NCBI GenBank assembly: GCA_021793335.1
Contig: JAJYSW010000046.1
Location: forward strand, 1-16,740
Length of the DNA stretch: 16,740 nt
Direction: 5' to 3'
Source of the DNA: Actinomycetes bacterium
GTDB taxonomy: Bacteria > Actinomycetota > Actinomycetes > Mycobacteriales > Micromonosporaceae
In this document: positions 1 to 6,470 of the stretch, in pieces
How positions within the stretch are numbered: position 1 is the stretch's first letter
Layout of the letters: each line of letters begins with the position of its first letter
Notes under the pieces: generated by a model
The model's input: only the letters and a program-made list of their open reading frames with translations
What the model was told of the DNA's origin: nothing
Databases searched by the model: none
Made by a program: the position numbers and the translations under genes

Positions 1-1163
1 GGGGAGACGATGAGGGCCCGCTGGCCCTTGCCGATCGGGGCCACCAGGTCTATGACGCGGGTGGTGAGCGCGTTCGGCTCGGTCTCCAGTCGCAGCCGCT
101 CCTGCGGGTACAGCGGTGTGAGCTTGTAGAAGTCGTCGCGGTTCTTGGCGTCGTCGGGGCTCATCCCGTTGACGGTGTCCAAGCGGACCAGCGGGTTGTA
201 CTTCTCACGGCGCTGCTTGCCGCCGCCTCCACCGCTGCCCTCGTCGCCGCCGCGGCTGGGCTTGACGGCGCCGGTGATGGCGTCGCCGCGGCGCAGCCGG
301 TGCTTGCGCACCTGCGACATCGAGACATAGACGTCGTCCGGGCCGGCCAGGTAGCCGGTGGTGCGGATGAACGCGTAGTTGTCGAGGATGTCGAGGATGC
401 CGGCGACGGGGACGAGCTGCTCATCGCTCTGGCTCCCGCGGTCGTAGTCGTCGCCGCCGCGGTTGTTCGAGCGGCGACGGTCGGAGCGGTCCCGGCGCTT
501 GCGGCGGCGGTTGCCCTCGTGCTGGTCATCGCGGTCGCCTCGCTGGTCGCCGCGGCGGTCGCCCCGGCTCTCGGGCTCGGCGCTCTCCGTGTCCTCGTCG
601 ACGGCACTGCGCGAGGAGGCGTGCTGCTGCTCGGAGCGCTCGCTTCCGCGGACTCGGCGGCGCCGGACCGGACGGTCCTCATCGGATTCTTCGGCGGTCT
701 CAGCCGATTCGGCGGACCGCTCCTCACGGTTCTCGCGGCGACGCGGCTGCGGCGGCCCTGCCGGGCGCGTGGCGCGGCGGGCGTTGCCGCCCTTGGCCTC
801 GGTGTCCTCGGCTGCGTCGTCGGTCGCGGTATCGGCCTGAGCATCGTCGGCAGTGGTCGCCGCGGCCTCGGTCGTCGGTGTCTGCTCGGAGTCGGGCACT
901 GGCGGGGCCTCCTGTTCTGCGCTGGCACCGCCGGTCTCCGAGCCGTTCGCCTGTTGCGTCTGGATGGCCGCGATCAACTCGCTCTTGCGCATCCGGCCGA
1001 CGCCGGTGATGCCGAGCGATTGCGCCATCTGCTGGAGCTCGGGCATCAGCATAGAGGCCAGACCGGTTCCTGTCCGGCGGCGCTTCTTGGCCTCCGGGAG
1101 AGTTCCCGGAGCCGACGCCGCGCTGCCATTCCGGTCCGACGTCGTGCCGGTGGTGTCGCTCAA
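1..1163 (-). CDS. rho: Transcription termination factor Rho (N-terminal part; runs off the left edge)
   Basis: Rho is the hexameric RNA helicase that ends transcription of untranslated RNA. I read 387 codons. Residues about 35-70 form the Rho N-terminal helical domain (LGITGVGRMRKSELIAAIQ). Residues about 71-247 are a low-complexity, mixed-charge insertion rich in Arg, Asp, Glu and Gly. Residues about 248-300 are the cold-shock-like RNA-binding domain (DNYAFIRTTGYL, DVYVSMSQVRKHRLRRGD). After a glycine-rich linker come RLDTVNGM, KLTPLYPQERLRLE and IGKGQRALIVS. The gene is cut just before the Walker A loop, so the ATPase domain lies outside. The start is TTG at 1163, chosen because the protein then begins SDTTGTTSDRNG in frame with the domain and GGAAGGA sits 5-6 nt upstream. 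rho follows thrB, as in many actinobacteria, but after a long leader. The insertion is known in actinobacterial Rho proteins, where it helps act on GC-rich structured RNA. Identification is secure; the start is likely. Confidence 0.95.
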   Translation of the reverse strand, partial: MSDTTGTTSDRNGSAASAPGTLPEAKKRRRTGTGLASMLMPELQQMAQSLGITGVGRMRKSELIAAIQTQQANGSETGGASAEQEAPPVPDSEQTPTTEAAATTADDAQADTATDDAAEDTEAKGGNARRATRPAGPPQPRRRENREERSAESAETAEESDEDRPVRRRRVRGSERSEQQHASSRSAVDEDTESAEPESRGDRRGDQRGDRDDQHEGNRRRKRRDRSDRRRSNNRGGDDYDRGSQSDEQLVPVAGILDILDNYAFIRTTGYLAGPDDVYVSMSQVRKHRLRRGDAITGAVKPSRGGDEGSGGGGGKQRREKYNPLVRLDTVNGMSPDDAKNRDDFYKLTPLYPQERLRLETEPNALTTRVIDLVAPIGKGQRALIVS

Positions 1164-1188
1164 TGGATTCCTTCCCTGGCGGAGTACT

Positions 1189-1204
1189 TCGAAATGAATT
1201 TCGA
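1189..1204. promoter_or_regulatory. Perfect 16-bp inverted repeat just upstream of the rho ribosome binding site (SOS-box-like)
   Basis: TCGAAAT-GA-ATTTCGA has perfect 7-bp arms and lies 26 bp from the rho start codon, just before its Shine-Dalgarno. It has the length and outer half-sites of the actinobacterial LexA box (TCGAAC-N4-GTTCGA) but carries A and T in place of the inner C and G. It could be a LexA-like operator or an RNA hairpin near the ribosome binding site. The palindrome is directly visible; the function is inferred. Confidence 0.4.
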
Positions 1205-1480
1205 GGAGTTTCCGCGTCTTTCAAATAGCCGCAATGCCGATGTTCTGGTTTGCGTCCTGCCATCGCGTCGCCCACCGCGCGCTAGTCGAATGGTCGCGGT
1301 GGATGTGGTGCAACAGCTGGTCCTGGGTACACCCTGGGGCAGTCCGCTGAACAGACGGTCCCGAATGAGGCGGTGCCTCTGGGCCTGCGACTCGACAGCC
1401 CGCGATAGATGATCGACGCGCACGGTGCGGTGCGTGATTACGATCCTCGCCGGAGCCGAGGCCCCAGCGCCACAGGTGGA

Positions 1481-1498
1481 ACTTCACGGATGTGAAGT
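1481..1498. promoter_or_regulatory. Perfect 18-bp inverted repeat in the rho leader
   Basis: ACTTCAC-GGAT-GTGAAGT has 7-bp arms around a 4-nt centre. It is about 320 bp upstream of the rho start and, if the promoter at 1668-1697 is right, about 160 nt inside the transcript. It fits an operator for a dimeric regulator or a short RNA hairpin. No known family motif was recognised. Confidence 0.35.
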
Positions 1499-1601
1499 CA
1501 GAACTGTGCCATGTCACGCTAGAGCTATGCAAAGTCACAAATCCATGATTGAGGGTGATGACCCAAACAAGAGATCAGGCGTGCGCTGGATGCGCCGCAG
1601 C

Positions 1602-1645
1602 TGTTGTGACTACAAGCATAATCAAGGCTTCAAGCAGTCACGACA
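1602..1645. repeat. Inverted repeat spanning the thrB stop codon
   Basis: TGTTGTGACT (1602-1611) pairs with AGTCACGACA (1636-1645) with one G-T type mismatch, around a 24-nt loop that has its own small AAGC/GCTT stem. The thrB TGA at 1632-1630 is in the loop. It could terminate or stabilise the thr transcript, or be a protein site downstream of the rho promoter. No T-run follows, so a classical intrinsic terminator is not supported. Confidence 0.3.
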
Positions 1646-2676
1646 CCGGGTGGTCGTCTAGGACTGAATACTAGCGCACCCGGCCCACTGCCACCAACAG
1701 GCCCGAAGAACACTCGTTTCCAGGCCCGAGGATGTCCGTGGAGCCTTGAGCTTACCGCCTCATCGACGCCCACGGGCCATAAGTCCGCCACTTCGGCGAC
1801 GATGGCCGCACCGTCCGCGACCTCCAGGCGCACGGCCTCGAACCCCGCCGGAGCGAACGCCGACAGGTCGTCCGGTTCGGGCCCGCCGTCCACGCCCAAG
1901 GCGATGACGGTCGGTCCCGCGCCGGAAACGGCCGCGGCGATCCGGACCGAACGCAGTCGTTCCAACAACCGCGTGCTCTCCGGCATTCCCTTCGAGCGGT
2001 ACGGCTGGTGCAGCCGGTCCTCGGTGGCCTCGAACAGCAGCGCGGGCTCGCGCGTGACGGCGTTGACCAGGAGCGCGGCCCGAGAGAGGTTGAAGACGGC
2101 GTCGGCATGCGGAACATGCTCTGGCAATGCCGCGCGGGCCACGGCCGTCAAGCCCTGGCGCTCGGGGACGAACGCCCACGGGCGCACGAGCGGCGAGGGT
2201 TCCAATGCGACCGCCCGCGCGCCCTCGCCGTTGTCGTAGGCGATGGTGAAACCGCCCAGCAGGCACGGCGCCACGTTGTCCGGGTGGCCCTCGATCGCAT
2301 CGGCCAAGGCGAGCTGCTCGGTCCGGCTCATGCCCGCCTCGGCCAAGGCGTCGGCCAGCACGATCCCGGCCACGATCGCCGCCGAGGAGGAGCCCAGGCC
2401 GCGCGCGTGCGGGATGCGATTGCGGCACTCGATCCTCAGGCCGGGGGCCGTGACACCGAGTTCAGCGAAGACACGCAGCATCGTGGCCGCGACCAGGTGC
2501 TCCCGGTCCACGGCGACGGTCCCGGCGCCCTGGCCCTCCACTTCGACGACGACCTCGGAGCCGTCGACGACGGTGGCGGTCACCTCGTCGAACAGGCCCA
2601 GCGCGAGGCCGAGCGAATCGAATCCGGGGCCGAGATTGGCGGAGGTCGCGGGGACCTCGACGGTGACCGAACGCAT
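1630..2676 (-). CDS. thrB: Homoserine kinase
   Basis: ThrB phosphorylates homoserine with ATP to O-phosphohomoserine, the substrate of ThrC, in the cytoplasm. It is a GHMP kinase. Visible motifs are VPATSANLGPGFDSLGLAL at the N-terminus, the ATP-binding loop PHARGLGSSSAA (residues 89-100), EGHPDNVAPCLLGG (129-142) and the third GHMP motif VSGAGPTVIAL (250-260). The ATG at 2676 is one base after the thrC TGA, so translation is probably coupled. At 348 residues it is longer than the usual 300-310. The family-like part ends near residue 308 (DLWPVGVDEAV), and the last 40 residues look like ordinary 3' DNA read through. They overlap a good rho promoter candidate, so loss of an older stop codon is a reasonable inference. 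Confidence 0.95.
   Translation of the reverse strand: MRSVTVEVPATSANLGPGFDSLGLALGLFDEVTATVVDGSEVVVEVEGQGAGTVAVDREHLVAATMLRVFAELGVTAPGLRIECRNRIPHARGLGSSSAAIVAGIVLADALAEAGMSRTEQLALADAIEGHPDNVAPCLLGGFTIAYDNGEGARAVALEPSPLVRPWAFVPERQGLTAVARAALPEHVPHADAVFNLSRAALLVNAVTREPALLFEATEDRLHQPYRSKGMPESTRLLERLRSVRIAAAVSGAGPTVIALGVDGGPEPDDLSAFAPAGFEAVRLEVADGAAIVAEVADLWPVGVDEAVSSRLHGHPRAWKRVFFGPVGGSGPGALVFSPRRPPGVVTA
1668..1697 (-). promoter_or_regulatory. Candidate rho promoter inside the thrB 3' end
   Basis: On the minus strand TTGGTG (1697-1692) is followed after 18 nt by TAGTAT (1673-1668), a fair match to an actinobacterial sigma-70-type promoter (TTGAC, TANNNT). Transcription would begin near 1660 and give rho a leader of about 500 nt. 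It lies within the codons of the unusual ThrB C-terminal tail. This is the best -35/-10 pair I found upstream of rho, but it was judged by eye. Confidence 0.35.
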
Positions 2677-2677
2677 A

Positions 2678-3763
2678 TCAGAGCCCCAGGGCGGCGGCGG
2701 TCTGCACGACGTCGACGGGCACCGTCTGCGGTTGCGGCGCGGTGGAAACGGCCCAGTCGGGGTCCTTGAGTCCGTTGCCGGTCACCGTGCACACCACCGT
2801 CAGGCCTTTGTCGAGCCAGCCGGACTCGGCCTGCTTGAGGAGCCCGGCCACCGAGGCGGCACTGGCGAGTTCGACGAAGACCCCTTCGGAACGGGCCAGG
2901 AGCATATAGGCGGCGTGGATCTCGCGGTCGGTGGCGGCGATGATCTTGCCGCCCGATTCCTTCTCCGCGTCGAGGGCTTTGGCCCACGAGGCCGGGTTGC
3001 CGATGCGGATCGCGGTGGCGATGGTCTGGGGCTGGTCCACAACGTGGCCGTTCACGATGGGGGCCGAGCCGGCGGCCTGGACGCCGAGCATCCGGGGCCG
3101 CTTGGTGACATGGCCGGCCTCGTGGTCCTCGTTATATCCGAGCCAGTAGGCGGTGATGTTCCCGGCGTTGCCCACCGGCAGGCAGTGGACGTCCGGGGCG
3201 TCGCCGAGGACGGCGGCGACCTCGAAGGCGGCGGTCTTCTGGCCCTGGATCCGGTTGGGATTGAGGTGGTTGACCAAGGTGACCGGGTAGTCCTGCGAGA
3301 GCTTATCGGCGATCGCGAGGCAGTCGTCGAAGTTGCCTTCGAGCTGGAGGAGTTTCGCGCCGTGGACGAGCGCCTGCGCGAGCTTGCCGAGGGCGATCTT
3401 CCCGGCCGGGACGAGCACGGCGCAGGTGATGCCGGCGCGGGCGGCGTAGGCGGCGGCCGAGGCCGAGGTATTGCCGGTCGAGGCGCAGATGACGGCCTTG
3501 GAACCGGCCTCGACCGCTTTGGAGACGGCCATCGTCATGCCGCGGTCCTTGAACGAGCCGGTCGGGTTGAGGCCCTCGACCTTGAGGTAGACATCGCAGC
3601 CGGTCTTCTCGGAGAGGACGGGGGCGGGCACGAGCGGCGTCCCGCCCTCCTGGAGCGTGACCACGGGGGTGGCCTCGGTGACCGGAAGCCGGTCGCGGAA
3701 TTCTTCGATGAGGCCCCGCCACCCGGGACGGGCGGGGGGCCTGCGCATGGCGCTGTCGGACAT
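2678..3763 (-). CDS. thrC: Threonine synthase
   Basis: ThrC converts O-phosphohomoserine to threonine and phosphate using pyridoxal phosphate. The 361-residue length fits the short actinobacterial and Bacillus type. The cofactor lysine is K72 in NPTGSFKDRG, followed by the PLP-enzyme motif ASTGNTSASAAAYAARAG. The phosphate-binding glycine loop is PVGNAGNITAYWLGYNED. The start ATG at 3763 follows the hom stop by 7 nt and has AAGGA upstream. A second ATG five codons in (MRRPPARPG) could also serve. The gene sits in hom-thrC-thrB, the standard order for threonine synthesis. Identification is secure. Confidence 0.96.
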   Translation of the reverse strand: MSDSAMRRPPARPGWRGLIEEFRDRLPVTEATPVVTLQEGGTPLVPAPVLSEKTGCDVYLKVEGLNPTGSFKDRGMTMAVSKAVEAGSKAVICASTGNTSASAAAYAARAGITCAVLVPAGKIALGKLAQALVHGAKLLQLEGNFDDCLAIADKLSQDYPVTLVNHLNPNRIQGQKTAAFEVAAVLGDAPDVHCLPVGNAGNITAYWLGYNEDHEAGHVTKRPRMLGVQAAGSAPIVNGHVVDQPQTIATAIRIGNPASWAKALDAEKESGGKIIAATDREIHAAYMLLARSEGVFVELASAASVAGLLKQAESGWLDKGLTVVCTVTGNGLKDPDWAVSTAPQPQTVPVDVVQTAAALGL

Positions 3764-3770
3764 GTCGTCC

Positions 3771-5048
3771 TTACTCTCCTTCGACGCGCATGACGCTGGT
3801 GACCTGGTGCACCAGTGCCAGTTGCGACAGTTCCTCGACCGTGTCCGACAGCTGTCGGTCAGCGGCGATGTGGGTCACCACGACGAGTTGGGCATCCTCG
3901 CCCCGGCCCGACTGGTGGACGGTCGCGAGGCTGACGCCGTGGTGGGCGAAGGTGGCCGCCACGCGGGCGAGTACGCCGGGCTCGTCGACGACGTCGAGAC
4001 TGACGTGGTAGCGGGTCCGGGCCTTGCCGATGGGTTTCACCGGCACGTCCGAATAGGCGGCCTCCGGAGGGAACGCCGTGATCCCGCCGCGCTTGTTGCG
4101 CGCTACGGCCACGATATCGCCGAGCACGGCCGAGGCCGTCTCGGTCCCCCCGGCTCCCGCACCGTAGAACATGAGCCGACCTGCCGATTCGGCCTCGACG
4201 AATACGGCGTTATAGGCGCCGTTGACGTTGGCGAGCGGATGCGTCGCGGGGATCATCGCCGGGTGGACGCGCACCGAGACGCCGTCCTCCTCGCGGGTGG
4301 CGATGCACAGCGGTTTGACGACTCGGCCTGCGGCGGCGGCCGAGGCGATGTCGGCCGGGCTGACGCGGGTGATGCCTTCGCGGTGGACATCGGCGAGGTC
4401 CACGTGGGTGTGGAAGGCCAAGGAGGCGATGAGCGCGGCTTTGGCGGCGGCGTCGTAACCGTCGATGTCGGCGCTCGGATCGGCCTCGGCGTAGCCCAGG
4501 TCGGTGGCCTCGGCGAGTGCCTCGGCGAACGTGGCTCCGGTCTGCGACATCTGGGTGCAGATGTAGTTGGTGGTGCCGTTGACGATGCCGAGGACGCGGT
4601 TGATCGTGTCGCCGTGGAGCGATTCGCGCAGCGGGCGCATGAGCGGGATCGCGGCGGCGGCGGCGGCCTCGTAGTAGAGGTCGGCGCCGCCGGATTTCGC
4701 GGCGGCGGCCAATGCCGGCATGTCCTCGGCCAAGAGCGCCTTGTTGGCGGTGACCACGGACTTGCCTTCGCCGAGGGCGGTGGTGATCCAGCTGCGGGCC
4801 GGTTCGATGCCCCCGGCGACCTCGACGACGATGTCGACGTCCTCACGCTTGATGAGGCCGAGCGCGTCGGTGGTGAACACCGAGTCGTCGATCGGCAGGT
4901 GCGAGCGGTCCCGGTTCAGGCGCCGCACGGCGATGCCGGCGATCTCGACCGGTTCCCCCACTCGGGTGGCCAGCTCTTCCCCGCGCGTTCGCATGAGGCG
5001 CACGACTTCACTGCCGACGGTGCCGCATCCGAGTAGCGCGAGTTTCAT
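3771..5048 (-). CDS. hom: Homoserine dehydrogenase
   Basis: Hom reduces aspartate semialdehyde to homoserine with NAD(P)H, the branch point toward threonine and methionine. It has 425 residues, the normal length for forms with a regulatory domain. The Rossmann nucleotide loop is LLGCGTVG (5-12). Catalytic-domain signatures include VVTANKALLAEDMPALAAAA, YYEAAAAAAIPLMRPLRES and RVLGIVNGTTNYICTQM. The last 75 or so residues are an ACT domain (DEPGVLARVAATFAHHGVSL), the usual site of feedback inhibition by threonine, so allosteric control is likely. The ATG at 5048 is preceded by AAAGGGA at good distance. It lies 24 nt after lysA, in the same operon. Confidence 0.97.
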   Translation of the reverse strand: MKLALLGCGTVGSEVVRLMRTRGEELATRVGEPVEIAGIAVRRLNRDRSHLPIDDSVFTTDALGLIKREDVDIVVEVAGGIEPARSWITTALGEGKSVVTANKALLAEDMPALAAAAKSGGADLYYEAAAAAAIPLMRPLRESLHGDTINRVLGIVNGTTNYICTQMSQTGATFAEALAEATDLGYAEADPSADIDGYDAAAKAALIASLAFHTHVDLADVHREGITRVSPADIASAAAAGRVVKPLCIATREEDGVSVRVHPAMIPATHPLANVNGAYNAVFVEAESAGRLMFYGAGAGGTETASAVLGDIVAVARNKRGGITAFPPEAAYSDVPVKPIGKARTRYHVSLDVVDEPGVLARVAATFAHHGVSLATVHQSGRGEDAQLVVVTHIAADRQLSDTVEELSQLALVHQVTSVMRVEGE

Positions 5049-5072
5049 TCGCCGATTCCCTTTCTGGTGTGT

Positions 5073-6470
5073 TCAGCCGACGTCGAGGCGCAGGAGGTCG
5101 TCGACCGTTTCACGGGCGAGGATCACTCGGGCTTCGCCGTCGCGGACCGCGATGACGGGCGGGCGGGGCACGTGGTTGTAATTCGAGCCCATGGACCTGC
5201 AGTAGGCGCCGGTGCCCGGCACGGCCAGCAGGTCGCCCGGAGCGACATCGGCGGGTAGGAATTCATCTTTAACAACTATGTCGCCGGATTCGCAATGCTT
5301 TCCCACTACTCGGGCCAGCGCCGGAACGGCCTGCGAGACGCGTGAGGCGAGTGTGGCCGAATAGGTGGCGTCGTACAGCGCCGGGCGGATGTTGTCGCTC
5401 ATGCCGCCGTCGACCGACACGTACAGGCGCGAGGAACCTCCCGAGAGCGTCACGGGTTTGACGGTGCCCACCTCGTAGAGCGTGAACACGGCCGGGCCGA
5501 TGAGGGTGCGACCGGGTTCGATCGACAGGCGCGGCGGCTCGATGCCCGCTACGGCGCACTCGGCCTCGACGATCTTGACGAGCGCGGCGGCGATGTCGGT
5601 CGGCGGCTGAGGATCGTCCTGGCTGGTGTAGGCCATGCCGAAGCCGCCGCCGAGGTCGATCTCGGGCAGGACCGCGCCGAAATCCTCCCGCAGTCTCGCC
5701 TGGAGGCGCACCACGCGGGCCGCGGAGACCTCGAACGCGGCGGTGTCGAAGATCTGCGAGCCGATATGCGAGTGGAGCCCGGCCAGTTCGAGGTGCTCGG
5801 AGCCGATGACGCGGCGGGCGGCCTCGTAGGCGTCGCCGTCGGCCAGCGAGAAACCGAATTTCTGGTCCTCGTGGGCGGTGGCGATGTACTCGTGGGTATG
5901 GGCCTCGACGCCGACGTTGACGCGGACCATCACCTGTGGCCGCGCACCGAACTCGGCGGCGATCTCGTCGAGCCGCTCGATCTCGGTGAACGAGTCGACG
6001 ACGATGCGGCCGAGTCCGATCTCGACGGCCTGGCGCAGTTCGGCGAGGGACTTATTGTTGCCGTGCAGGCCGAGCCGGGCCGGTTCGATCCCGGCGGCCA
6101 GAGCGACGGCCAGCTCGCCGGCGGTGCAGACGTCGACGTTCAGGCCCTCCTCGACGGCGGCCCGGAGCACGGCCTTGGAGCAGAACGCCTTGGCCGCGTA
6201 GTAGACGTCGGCCCCGGCGAAGGCCTCGGCCCAGGCGCGGCAGCGGGCACGGAAGTCGTCCTCGTCGAGGATGTAGGCCGGGGTGCCGAACTGCTCGGCC
6301 AGCGTGTCGACCGCGATGCCGCCGACGTGCAGGACACCTTCATCGGATCGCGCGACGCCGTCGGCCCACAGCTGCGGGAGCAGTGCATTGACGTCCTCGG
6401 GCACGGACAGCCAGGAGGGACGGAGGGAGGCGAAATCGCCGTGCAGGGCACCGGCTTCGTGGGTTCGCAT
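5073..6470 (-). CDS. lysA: Diaminopimelate decarboxylase
   Basis: LysA decarboxylates meso-diaminopimelate to lysine, the last step of lysine synthesis. It is a 465-residue fold-III PLP enzyme. The Schiff-base lysine is K94 in DVYYAAKAFCSKA. Other family motifs are GLHSHIGSQIF, the phosphate loop DLGGGFGMAY, SIEPGRTLIGPA, the active-site cysteine in KHCESGDIV and PGTGAYCRSMGSNYNHVPRP near the end. The reading frame stays open for another 136 codons upstream, but that part lies over argS in another frame. The ATG at 6470 is chosen because it overlaps the argS stop as TGATG, typical of coupled translation, and gives the usual family length. It is followed by hom, so lysine and threonine branches share one transcript. 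Confidence 0.96.
   Translation of the reverse strand: MRTHEAGALHGDFASLRPSWLSVPEDVNALLPQLWADGVARSDEGVLHVGGIAVDTLAEQFGTPAYILDEDDFRARCRAWAEAFAGADVYYAAKAFCSKAVLRAAVEEGLNVDVCTAGELAVALAAGIEPARLGLHGNNKSLAELRQAVEIGLGRIVVDSFTEIERLDEIAAEFGARPQVMVRVNVGVEAHTHEYIATAHEDQKFGFSLADGDAYEAARRVIGSEHLELAGLHSHIGSQIFDTAAFEVSAARVVRLQARLREDFGAVLPEIDLGGGFGMAYTSQDDPQPPTDIAAALVKIVEAECAVAGIEPPRLSIEPGRTLIGPAVFTLYEVGTVKPVTLSGGSSRLYVSVDGGMSDNIRPALYDATYSATLASRVSQAVPALARVVGKHCESGDIVVKDEFLPADVAPGDLLAVPGTGAYCRSMGSNYNHVPRPPVIAVRDGEARVILARETVDDLLRLDVG

Larger units (their letters stand above)
1164..1629 (-). other. Long rho leader / thrB-rho intergenic region
   Basis: These 466 bp hold no gene I can support. An open frame starting at GTG 1423 runs in the rho direction and ends in a TGA overlapping the rho TTG (ATTGAGC). 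It is arginine-rich, has no ribosome binding site and resembles no family, so I treat it as chance. The stretch is visibly less GC-rich than the flanking genes. It carries perfect inverted repeats at 1189-1204 and 1481-1498, and one at 1602-1645 that reaches into the end of thrB. GTCAC/GTGAC words recur in its upstream half. If rho starts from the promoter proposed at 1668-1697, nearly all of this is 5' untranslated RNA. Confidence 0.6.

Noticed and set aside
300..1412. Long plus-strand open frame of 370 codons opposite rho
   Set aside because: It is antisense to the clear Rho coding sequence, has Val/Ala/Leu-rich low-complexity content and no family match; such shadows are normal in high-GC DNA.
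1160..1423. 87-codon leader gene overlapping the rho start
   Set aside because: It has no ribosome binding site, no recognisable domain and arginine-rich shadow-like composition; the stop/start overlap may be chance.
2243..5036. Long plus-strand open frames opposite thrB, thrC and hom
   Set aside because: They mirror well-supported genes, and their Gly/Asp/Val/Arg-rich translation shows no domain.
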